Source: Branchiostoma floridae (taxonomy: Eukaryota; Chordata; Leptocardii; Amphioxiformes; Branchiostomatidae). Taken from it: a stretch of 64,000 nt of DNA. The notes under the pieces are model-generated. The model was not told where the DNA came from. It did no database searches and worked only from the letters and a program-made list of their open reading frames with translations. The DNA is taken from NCBI RefSeq assembly GCF_000003815.2, contig NC_049991.1:9635182-9699181 (forward strand). The letters run 5' to 3'. The first letter of the stretch is position 1. Every line of letters starts with the position of its first letter. Both the position numbers and the translations under genes were made by a program. Of this stretch, positions 23,212 through 33,644 are shown piece by piece.

Positions 23212-26200
23212 ATATAGGTCTCGTTTAGCCAAGAGCCCTGAACGTGCACTCTCAGAGCTCTTGTTGCCCAGACGGCACCATTTGCGAGGAGGCGAGACCA
23301 GTCACCGTCCAACAGAGGGGATAGACAGACAACCAGGTTCCCTCAACAGCAGGAAGTTATAAAAAGTCTTCAATTTTGTAGTACTAAACATATTTTAAGG
23401 GTCAGTTTGATATGTTTTTGTACAGAGGTTATTGACAGCCTGAATTTTGAGATTTGAATTTTCAATGAAGTCCAGAACGTTTTCTTTCAGGTGTGAAATC
23501 ATTCGTCTTATATATTTCACACTGCGCTATGCTTGTCGAAGTATCTTTCACAAGAGAAAAAATTTGGTAAAATAATTTCTGTTGAGGGAAGAGACAAAGA
23601 AGATGCCCCCACACCTTTCATGTCCACCTGGTAAAGATGAGATTGAGAGGTAAAGGAACAGAAGTGAAGTGATGAGCTACAAAGGGACGTCTTAAGTTAT
23701 AAGTCTGTATTTTACTTACTATGCACATATCTTAAAAGCCCATTTCTATACCTAAACGTAAAGTATGTAGTACTCTATCTGGCTGACTGTTTTGTTGCTG
23801 GGTTTAATGAACATTACAGCTTAGTCTCTATATCTAGGACCTGGTCTGTGGCAGAGTGTAGAAAAGGATTGGTGAAAGGTATTGCTGGACAGCACACCCT
23901 AGATCCTACATTGTAGCTTGACTGACAAAATCCTGGAAAAGTTTCCTTCCATTGAATTTCAGTATCTTTGATGAACTTCTCAGCAAGTTGAAAGCAGTAG
24001 GAGTCAAACATATATTTGAATATAGTGTTCTCAGGAAAATATCACAGACTTCAGCAGCTGCTAGTTGAAGAAAAAAAAAATTGCAAATTGCAAATCCTGT
24101 GAACATCCCTGTGAAAAGTTACACAGCTGCTACTGAAGAGCAGAGGGCTGGGTGGTCTGAAACAAAGAAAAAGAGGCAGCCAGTGAGAATGTCAGCAATG
24201 ATTATCCACTAATGCCATGGCATTCATATTTGACTTCCATTAAATGCCAGAGGACTGAAATTGAAAATGAAAATCAACATTGGCATTGCAGTGCAGTGTA
24301 TAACATAAATGACCATTGGAAGGCATGGTTGCATCAAAATGTATAGTCTTCAGTCTATCTCCAATATCTGTGAATGACTGTCCTTTAAGAGACAAGAATC
24401 AATGATATTTCTTGTCTGACTTGAATGGCAAGATCAGCTGTGAATGGCAAAAGTATATCACTGTAGGTGTTGTACTTTTGTGGGTCAGCTGTTACCAGGA
24501 AAAGCTGCCATGGATGACCCAGTGTAATGACTTGTTTCACTTCTAATAAATACAAAATATTAAAATTTGGAACAGCACGTATGAATTTTTACGGCTACAC
24601 CCTACATCGCACCCCCTTGACTTTCTACGACTCTGGGGTCTCCTCAGGGGGCTACCTCCCTGAGACTAGTCCAATGCTACTGGAGCAGGCACACATACTA
24701 CCTGTACCTGTGTCCCCCATGTTGGCCCTTCCGAGCTGCTGTGAGATGTCCTTACTCTAACACTTGTGTACTAGGGAGGTAAACGTGAGTGCAGGGCTCT
24801 AGAGTAGGGAGGAGTGGGGGGTGTGCAGATAGAAAGATGGGTCATCGGCCAGACCAAAGTCAAATTCAGTTTTACCATTCTGCTGATGCTTCAACTGAGA
24901 GTAAATTTGAACTATTAAACCATAGGCCAAATATAGGTTAAACCATAGGTTCAATATTGATATTGCCTCAGTTACTATCACTGATTATCAATAATTTAGT
25001 ACACTATGCAAGAGTGCATAAACGAAGAACAAATGTAACTTTTCAGTGTATCGTGCAATACTTTCACCATTACAGAGTTTCACTACGTATAATTCTAGTG
25101 AGATGAATTTGCTGTGATCTGGCCTTAGTGAAGAAGTGGGCTAAGTCAGGGGAGGTGTTGTAAGTGCGGGTGTGTAGAGTGTAAACTTCTTTTTTTTTTC
25201 CCCGGCACTACCTTTTCACAAAGGAGCCCACACGGTCACTGTCGCAAAGGTGCTGTCTGAGTGCCCAGCAGTAGGGTGTGGCACTGATATCACCTGGCAA
25301 CCAAATTGTGCAGTGTCTAAGATAGGAAACTGTTTGGTGTCTGTCAGTACCAATACCTAGGCAAAAGGCTTTGAAATTACATTGTATTGTTTTAATTACA
25401 AATTGAGAAAAAAGATTTGATGCTTGATCATTGTTTCTGAAGGTAATCATAACGATTTGATCATCACATTTGTTCTCAAAGTCTTTCCATTCTGCCTAAT
25501 TTTGAGTCCACATTAAGTACTGAGAGTACAGAGCACAACTCTGAGTACATTACAGTCGGCCAGGTAGGTGAATTTGGTATCACTTGTCTATTGGACAGAA
25601 GTTGATCAATACATTCACTTTGATTAAAAACTTTGTGGACTTCTAGCAAGATGCTAACCATGCATTCCTGTGCTAAACAAGAAGCAGCATACATTTTTTT
25701 ATCCATCGCTTTTTGACGCTAATCTTCCCGACGTTTCCCATGGCCCTGTCAAACATCTCTTGTCCCAACCTTACAATTCAAGACTCTCTTCTTTAGGATT
25801 AAGACGCAGCAAATTAAAACTGAAAACAAATAAGTTAACATTCCGTGCAACAGAAAGAAGGGGGAGGGGCGCGTGTTCACTACGGTATGTTCCTGAACAG
25901 GGCAGCAACCAACGGGAGCGCGCGAAATATCCACATGTACAGCCACAAAGCGCCAAATTGAAAGTTCTTACAGCTTTACCTACCTTTCCTCTCCTTCCTA
26001 ACCCTTCGTCAAGTTTCCATAAGATAACTTATGAAGCTCAAAGTCTCATCTACCTCATCTAATCGCTGGAATTTGGCGAAGTCGACTCCCGCTGTCCAGC
26101 CAACATGTCACAACTCATAAGACTTGAGCCTGTCACAACAACGCGCGCCGTTGCCAGGCGACCGTTTCAACATGACCTGGGGTGACCTCAAGTACAGGTT

Positions 26201-26699
26201 TACATTTTTTGAACATTTCTCCCACGAATCACGAATGTTACAAGACTTTTAGCTCACAAATCCATGAAGAAAAAAACAATAAGCTTTAGATGAATAAGTT
26301 CACAGTCAAACTGATTTTCTTACAAACGCGTCAACACTTGTGTCCATGCACGGACACTGAGTGAGTTCTTAGTTACACACGACAATTTCAATGTTCATAT
26401 CAGTAAAACTTGATAACGCTTTCAAATGAAATCCCGTTTTGATATCTATCAACCACATGCTCGCATGCTAACGTTATCGTCGGGTTTGCGACAGAAACTG
26501 ATCAGCCGCTAACATAACGTAAACCGTTCAACAAACAACACGGTTGGACACCTAACAAGCCCCCACCCACCCAGACCCACCTGCACTTGCGAATTGTTAA
26601 AGCTTTGGCGTTCGTGTAACCAACATTCACTGAAAATCAACACTCAGAGCTCCATACAAACCTTGCCTACCTTTTCCTTTTGTTGTGGTCCAACTGCGA

Positions 26700-26890
26700 A
26701 GAAGAAAGAACCAATCTGATGTCTGAAACTCTGATATCCCACATCCACACCCTCCACCCTCCCTGCGTTTTGGTGGTCTGTCAAGTAAACATTGATGACG
26801 TCACTAAACGAATTGACTTGTGACCAATAGGATGCTCGGTAACTTCCGTTGTGTTAATGTTATGCTGATTTGACCAATCAATGTTCTAGT
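26700..26890 (-). promoter_or_regulatory. Promoter-like block, left arm
   Basis: A CRE-like TGACGTCA at 26796-26803 lies between two CCAAT boxes on the + strand (26824-26828 and 26873-26877). The same elements occur mirrored in the right arm at 29720-29930, although the surrounding sequence has diverged. The mirrored orientation would send transcription outward from the axis. This is an inference only. Confidence 0.35.
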
Positions 26891-27076
26891 ACCATAGGGA
26901 ATCGTTTGCGAATACTATGACGTCATTGCATTACAAATTTGCGGGAAACGGGGGAAACTTTATACTTGATGCTCAGTAATGAATATACATGAGGTGTTTC
27001 AAAAGAAATACATGTGAAATAATCTGAAATCAGATCTAAAACCACAATTTGACATGTCCTAACGTTACCACACTTG

Positions 27077-28279
27077 AGGGTCTGCATGGGGGGTCTTGGT
27101 AACGCTTAACGGTGAATTCAGGAGGCCTGGTAACGCTTAACGGTAAATTCAGGAGGCCCGGTAACGCTTAACGGTAAATTCAGAATGAGTTACAAAGCAT
27201 AACAGTAACATTACCGTGCATTCCTATTCATACAACGCTAGAGTAGTTATATCAAAGGGTGAAAATACATTGTGAGAAGCAAAGGGTGCCTAGAACCCGG
27301 AGGAATGACAGGGACATTGTCCATGACATCTGTAAATTGACGGAGGCAGAGTTCCCGGCCCGCCACAGAGATGGCGGCAGCAAATTTCCTATGGGGGGAT
27401 TGAACTATTGTTTCAGGACATGGAGCGCCGAAGGCGCGACGCATTCCAGGGGGGTCCGGAATTTTAAAATCAAGACCCTCTTAAATGCTATTTCCTGCAT
27501 TTTTGGCAAATATTGCCGACCGACTAAGCTAGGTTGATTTTGACATTTTCATCAAATTGCACATGATTATACTCGTAGCTTTGGCCTCCACCCCCATAGC
27601 CCCGAAATATTTTTACCATTTCGAGCTCGGAAGGCACGAGACGTTGCAATATAAGTCCGGGAAAATTTTAAAATCTGGACTGTCTGAAGACAAATTTTGC
27701 TGTAAGACGAAGCTAAATTAAATTACATTTTATTAGAAAGAAAAGTTATTTTTTGTGCGAAAACCCACGCCCCTGACATATTTTCATCATGTCGTCGTGA
27801 GTGCCAAAGGCGCAAGCCGTCGCAATGGAGGTCCGGAGAAACCTCATTTTCTGCATTCTAGGAGAACTTTTTGCCCGAAACTAAGCTATGTTTGACACTA
27901 AAATCTGTATGAGTGATAATGTTTTGAGAGCGACGCTTCCGCAACAGTTACCATGTTCAGAGCCGAAGGCCGGGAGGCTCGGAGAAATTTTGAAATCTGG
28001 ACCCTTTGAAATTCGAAACGCCATTTCCTGCATTTTCAGGGGTTCTATCTGGCATTTGACTTCGTGTGTATAGTATAACGGGTTACGAAGAATTTCTTGG
28101 TAACGCTTAACGGTGAATTCGGGATAACAAATAACGATTAACGTTGAATTAAAACAACCAATAACGCTTCACGAAGAATATACCTATAACGATTAACGTT
28201 GAATTAGAGCGGGCCGGTAACGATTAACGGTGAATTAAAATGGCTCGTAACGCTTAACGGAAAAAGGCATGCAGACTCT
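27077..28279. mobile_element. Non-autonomous TIR element nested in the left arm, 8-bp target-site duplication
   Basis: The ends AGGGTCTGCATG and CATGCAGACTCT are inverted repeats. CACACTTG flanks the element directly on both sides (27069-27076 and 28280-28287). The right arm at about 29440-29465 has the same flanks with no insertion, so it acts as the empty site. Near both ends lie several copies of a motif close to TAACGCTTAACGGTGAATT (three left, about five right), resembling subterminal transposase-binding repeats. An 8-bp duplication plus clustered subterminal repeats fits the hAT superfamily, though the terminal bases are not classic hAT. No transposase ORF. Confidence 0.85.
27290..28080. 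repeat. Four degenerate copies of a long tandem unit inside the nested element
   Basis: Blocks starting near 27428, 27628, 27806 and 27960 each show a GAAGGC(G/A)C-like start, then GTCCGG or TCGGAGAAA, then TTTTAAAATC(T)GGAC-like sequence and TTTCCTGCATTT or a related stretch, with spacing of about 155-200 bp. The unit is about 180 bp and strongly decayed. Function unknown. Confidence 0.5.
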
Positions 28280-28419
28280 CACACTTGTATTCATACTAAT
28301 ATGACCGGAGGTACAATATAATTCTATTGTCTTCGCGTGTGTCTGCGTCTGCTGTCCTTAATTTGTGGTTACTCCACCCTCAGCTGCAAGTAAGGGACGT
28401 GTGTGTTTACTGGTGCGTG

Positions 28420-28516
28420 TTCAGCACCAAGGACAGGTATCCTCGCATATGGGTGTATGGTGTTTAGCGCCAGGGACAAGCTTGTTGTTTGTCTGGGTGT
28501 TCAGCACCAAGGACAG
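28420..28516 (+). promoter_or_regulatory. Cluster of three RE1/NRSE-like motifs, left arm
   Basis: TTCAGCACCAAGGACAG occurs at 28420-28436 and again at 28500-28516, with a weaker TTTAGCGCCAGGGACAAG at 28463-28480. The vertebrate REST/NRSF site is TTCAGCACCNNGGACAGCGCC, so the first 17 positions match. The trio is repeated in mirror image in the right arm. Binding by a lancelet factor is not shown. Confidence 0.5.
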
Positions 28517-29257
28517 GTGAATTTGCCTTGTGTAGACGATCAAAGAAGCCAGCCAGAGCTATAAAAGAAGGATTTCCTGCTATTCACGAACTGTGCTACA
28601 ACAAATTTCCGAAGGGTTAAATTTAGAACCACCTCGGTCTCATCAAGCATTTTTCACAACACCGTAACAGCTGGATTTCTCAGAGTCTCACAGTGACCCC
28701 TGGCGATCAGATAGCAAAATGCAGATCTTTTGCTGACATAGGGGAGAGAAAAGTTGAAGTTGATTGGCTAATGCGGAGTCTATCGTTAATATGATTGGAC
28801 CATTCTAACCAATGGCAGACAGGTGAATTTGATAGAAATTGTAAAATGCACCGCAGATGTTAAATTGATATATGCTGCCATTAGTCAACGTGGTTAGCAT
28901 CTCTACGAATGAGAATGCTCCAGACATTATCACATTGACCAATCACAGATAACGTCAACTTTTCTCATCGGAAGATCTGTACTTTGCTTTCTGATCGCCA
29001 GGGGTCACTGTGAGACCGTGAGAAATCCAGCTAAAACCGGGCATCCGTCTATTCTAGCTATGGCTTGCTTATTTCATTGCTGCCGCCAGGGTTGCGCTAG
29101 TTGGGTAGGGGTGGGGGCAAAATTAAATCTTGCGAACTATGTTAGATACCCGTGTTTACCGCAGCAGGATTGCCTTGCTTGTAACGTTATAGTTGCCACG
29201 GCTAGGTGTTGCTGCTGATTCCTGTATCCTTTCATTGTCTATATATGGCAAATGCAC

Positions 29258-29353
29258 CTGTCCTTGGTGCTGACCACCCACACAGTCAACAAACTTGTCT
29301 CTGGCGCTAAACACCATACACCCATATGCAAACATGCTGTCCTTGGTGCTGAA
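29258..29353 (-). promoter_or_regulatory. Cluster of three RE1/NRSE-like motifs, right arm
   Basis: On the - strand, TTCAGCACCAAGGACAG lies at 29337-29353, TTTAGCGCCAGAGACAAG at 29294-29311, and TCAGCACCAAGGACAG at 29258-29273. Order and spacing mirror the left arm. The core is kept in both arms while the sequence between the motifs has drifted. Confidence 0.5.
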
Positions 29354-29719
29354 CACACACACATGTCCCTTACTTGCAGCTGAGTTTGGCCTAACCACAA
29401 AACTCAAGGACAGCAGACGCAGGCACACTGAAAACAAAACCTTTGGTCATATGAATACAGGCGAATGTCAAATTGTTGTTTTGGACCTGATTTTGCTTGC
29501 CTTTGATATTTTCAAGTCGGTTGGGTAGTTGTTACATAAATTATACATTTTCCTTAATTGATGGAATGCATCATTTCACATTCATTTCTTTAGAAACAGC
29601 TCATGTATATCATAACTGAGCAAGAATAATGCAATCATAAAGTTCCCCTGTTTCCCACAAATTGTAATGAAACGTCGTCATACATTGTAGTAATCACAAA
29701 CGTTTCCCTATGGTACATG

Positions 29720-29930
29720 AGAGTTGATTGGTCAAATCAGCATAGCATTAACACAACGGATGTTACCGAGCATCCTATTGGTCGCTAGTCAATTCGTTTA
29801 TTGACGTCATCAATGTTTACTTGGCAGACCACCAAAACGCAGGGAGGGTGGAGGGTGTGGATGTGGGATAGCGTGGTAGACATCAGATTGGTTCTTTCTT
29901 GTTGGCAGTTGGACCACAACAAAAGGAAAA
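29720..29930 (+). promoter_or_regulatory. Promoter-like block, right arm
   Basis: Inverted CCAAT boxes (GATTGGTC and CTATTGGTC) and TGACGTCA at 29802-29809 are mirrored from the left arm. Downstream, CAACAAAAGGAAAAGGTAGG looks like a short leader exon with a donor. Possible outward promoter. Confidence 0.35.
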
Positions 29931-31042
29931 GGTAGGCAAGGTTTGTATGGAGCTCTGAGTGTTGGTTTGCCGTGAATGACGGTTACATGAACACCAAAGT
30001 TTTCATAACGATGGCCTACCGCCTATGATTTAGCAAGTCCCGGGGGAGGGGTTCAACCGCGTTGTTTGTTGATCTTATTTCTGCCGTAACCCGACGATAG
30101 CTTGCGAGCATGAGGTTGACAGATGTCAAAACGGGATGTACCTAATCCTTTGATAACGTTATTAACACTGTTAGTGATATGATCATTGAACTTGAGCCTT
30201 TGTAGCATTAGTAAAAACTCATGTCCGTGCATATGAAACTTGAGAGCATTGACACGTTTGGAAGAAGTTTTATTTTGACTGTGAAGGTATTCATCCATTG
30301 TTTCTTGACATTTACTCATTTGTGAACTAAAACTCTCATTACATTTATGACTCGTGGAAGAAGTGTTCAAAGATTTGCAAAAAAATGTGAACCTGTACTT
30401 GAGGTCATCCCAGGTCATGTTGAAACGGTCGCCTGGCAACGGCGCGCGTTGTTGTGACAGGCTCAAGTCTTGTGAGTTGTGACATGTTGGCCGGACAGAG
30501 GGAGCCGCCTTTCCCAAAGTTCCAGCAATTAGATGAAGTAGGCGAGACTTTTGGCTTTACATGCCATTTTGTGAGGTCTTGACGAAGGCTTAGGAAGGAA
30601 AGGAAAGGCAGGTAATGTTGTAGAACGTTCAATTTGGCGCTTTGTGGCTGTGGATATTTCGCTCGCTCTGCACTGGCACTGTTCAGGAACATGCTACTAG
30701 TGGGAACACGCGCGCGCCCCTCCCCCTTCTTTCAGTTGCACGGAATATTAACTTATTTGTTTTCAGCTTCATTTTGCTGTGTCACTCTGTTTTGAATTGT
30801 GAGGTTGTGACAAAAAAATTTGACAGGGCCATGGGAAACGTCAGGGAAATTAGCGTCAAAAGCGATGGGTTTGCACAGGAATGCATGGTTAGCATCATGA
30901 TAGAATTTCAGCCCCCCACCCCCCAAATTTTTTTTTAAGTCCAGAAAGTTTAAGTCAAAGTCAATGTTTCGATCAGCTCCTGTCCAATAGACAAGTGATA
31001 CCAAATTCACCTATCTGGCCGAACCTAATGTACTAGTCCTCT

Positions 31043-31973
31043 AGGCTCGTTCTCATTTAAATGTCGAAATGCTGTCGCCTGACTTTACGCCTTGATATGG
31101 AGCAAATTATAGACAACATCACTGGTTTCTTCATTTTTCCACAACCCCTGTAATGTTTTACAAACGATGCACAACAACATTCGTATTGGTTGATGGCTTA
31201 GAAGGTTATTACAGCCTCGGGTGGGATTTCAACCCCTAAAAAATGGCTGTCGCCTGAGAAGAAACGAAGATTTCAAATAGTAGCCAAAAATGTAACAATT
31301 CAGTTCCCAGAATAATAGTTCGGTAGGTGAAACCAGCTACCCAGGCCCTCTGTCCGATCACGTCAGATCGCCACTATCACTGATCTTGGAGGCTGTGTGA
31401 GGTGTTTTATGCCTGTCGCCAGATTCTGTAACAAACGTTACCACCACTAGTACGATGGTTGCCACGGTTTTATTATCCACGTATAAGACTAGAAATTACC
31501 GTTTTTGTGACGCTGTACAGTTTTTCCGACTTCCTAAAGAAACAAAAAAAGGGTTGTTGACTGTTATTTGTATCCCACCTTGCTTAACAAAATGTTGTAC
31601 AGAAACGACTGTAACAAACGTTACCATTGTTTGATGCTGTCTAAGCTTTCTATTTGACCTGGTGTAAAAAAGCTGCCCACTTTTCAAATGCCCCTTGGGA
31701 CATCCACTTATACCTAAATGATGTAGTCAATAAGGTAAGTCCTTTAGAAGAAAACAGGGTAAAGTCTACTGTTGTAACAAACGTTACCGGTAACGTTTGT
31801 TACCTGCCCTGTAATGTATTACCAATGGGACCGAAAATAATAAGTTGCCATTTTTTGCCTATGGTTAAAAGAGGAATTTTCCTACACAACCAGGTAGTTT
31901 TTACTGAAAATAAAGCGGATTTATTTTTCGACCAAAAAAATGCCATTTTCGACATTTCAATGAGAACGAGTGT
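31043..31973. mobile_element. Insertion specific to the right arm, CTCGTTCTCATT ends
   Basis: The left end CTCGTTCTCATTTAAATGTC is inverted at the right end (GACATTTCAATGAGAACGAG). CTAG lies outside both ends. The left arm at about 25540-25550 lacks the insert. Inside, the palindromic word GTAACAAACGTTACC occurs three times (near 31428, 31610, 31774), the last immediately followed by its mirror GGTAACGTTTGTTACC. No ORF of note, so it is a non-autonomous DNA transposon of uncertain superfamily. Confidence 0.75.
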
Positions 31974-33167
31974 CTAGTGTTCTGCACTCAACTGGCCAGT
32001 ACTCTGTGTGGGCACAAAATTAGGCAGAATGGAAATGTGAAGAACGAATCATTATGATAAACCTAAAAAACAATGATTGGGAGCAGTCAGTCTCTTTTCT
32101 CAATTTGTAAATAAAACAGTACAATGCAATTTATCGTAGTATTGGTACTGACCACCAAATAGTTTCCTATCTCAGATACTTCACACTTTGGCTGCTAGGA
32201 TACATCACACTTTGGTTGCTAGGTGATATCAGTGCCACACCCTACTGCTGGGCACTCAGACAGCACCTTTGCGACAGTGACCGTGTGGGCTCCTTTGTGA
32301 AAAGGTAGTGCCGGGGAAAAAAAAAAGAAGTTTACACTCTACACACCCGCACTTACAACACCTCCCCTGACTGAGCCCACTTCTTCACTAAGACCAGATC
32401 ACAGCAAATTCATCTCGCTAGAATTATACGTAGTGAAACTCTGTAATGGTGAAAGTATTGCACAAGACACTGAAAATGGTTTAATAGTTCAAAATACTAT
32501 CAGTTGAAGCATCAGCAGAATGGTAAAACTGAATTTGACTTTGGTCTGACCTATGACCCATCTTTCTATCTGCACACCCCCACTCCTCCCTACTATAGAG
32601 CCCTGCACTCATGTTTACCTCCCTAGTACACAAGTGTTAGAGTAAGGACAGCTCACAGCAGCTCGGAAGGGCCAACATGGGGGACACAGGTACAGGTAGT
32701 ATGTGTGCCTGCTCCAGTAGCATTGGACTAGTCTCAGGGAGGTAGCCCCCTGAGGAGACCCCAGAGTCGTAGAAAGTCAAGGGGGTGCGGTGTAGGGTGT
32801 GGCCTTAAACATTCGTATGTGCTGTATCAGTTCCAAATTTGGATTTGTATTTATTAGAAATGAAACAAGTCATTACACTGGGTCATCGATGGCAGCTTTT
32901 CCTGGTAACAGCTGACCCACAAAAATACAAACTAAGGTACAAGTTTAACCTACTAAACCTACAATGAATATACTTTTGCCATTCATGTAAGTCAGACAAG
33001 AAATACTACCGCAGTATTGATTCTTGTCTAAATGGACAGTCATTCACAGCTCTTATTGGAGATAGACTGGAGACCATACATCTTGATGCAACCATGCCTT
33101 CCAAGTGTATATTACACTGTACAAGATGTTGATTTTTTTTAAAACTTCCATCTTTGTCAGCATTTAA

Positions 33168-33644
33168 AGGCGCCCAGAGCAGTTTTTAGTGCATTAAAAT
33201 AGGAAATATTCTGGATGAGACAATCGGTACGATATTGACATGTACTTCACCATTCTAGCACATTTGTATCATTATTTCGTACTTTCAGCGTTTAAAATGA
33301 CGCGCAAACATGCCGCAAACGGACCCCTTTGATTTATTATATCCTACAATAAATCAGCACAGGATCGAGCCACTAACGGTTTCCCGTCGGTACTTTTCGG
33401 AGATTTTCGCAAATCAAAATCTTATTCGAACAAGTGACGACATCTCCAGAAGCGTTCGGGATTCTTTGGTCATGTTCGGCACGTGCAGCGCTCTGATTTT
33501 CAATGAGTTCTCACCACCCAGCGATGTCTCATCTTTGCTCAATAAAGGTCGATATGCATTGAGATAGTGTTATTCAAGCTTACAGTGTGTAAAAATGACG
33601 TGAAAATTAAATTTGAAAAGACTAAAAAACTGCTCTGGGCGCCT
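33168..33644. mobile_element. TTAA-flanked MITE in the right arm
   Basis: The ends AGGCGCCCAGAGCAGTTTTT and AAAAAACTGCTCTGGGCGCCT are inverted repeats, flanked by TTAA at 33164-33167 and 33645-33648. The left arm has a single TTAA at the matching point (near 24241), which shows TTAA is the duplicated target. TTAA duplication is typical of piggyBac and Kolobok groups. An 85-codon ORF (33310-33567) inside has no recognisable domain. Confidence 0.88.

Larger units (their letters stand above)
23212..28850. repeat. Left arm of the palindrome
   Basis: Contains, from the outside in: a coding-like remnant (about 23250-23440, + strand) matching the inward frame in the right arm; a second remnant about 23830-24210 broken by frameshifts; AT-rich spacer; a third conserved patch at about 26080-26200; a CCAAT/CRE promoter-like block (26690-26890); an insertion (27077-28279); and three RE1-like motifs (28420-28516). 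No ORF is intact. Confidence 0.75.

Noticed and set aside
27077-28279. CRISPR-like array because of repeated TAACGCTTAACGG motifs
   Set aside because: Spacing is irregular, motifs lie at both ends of a TIR element, and the genome is eukaryotic.
33310-33567. 85-codon ORF inside the TTAA element as a transposase
   Set aside because: Far too short, with no DDE-type motif, and the element is only 477 bp.
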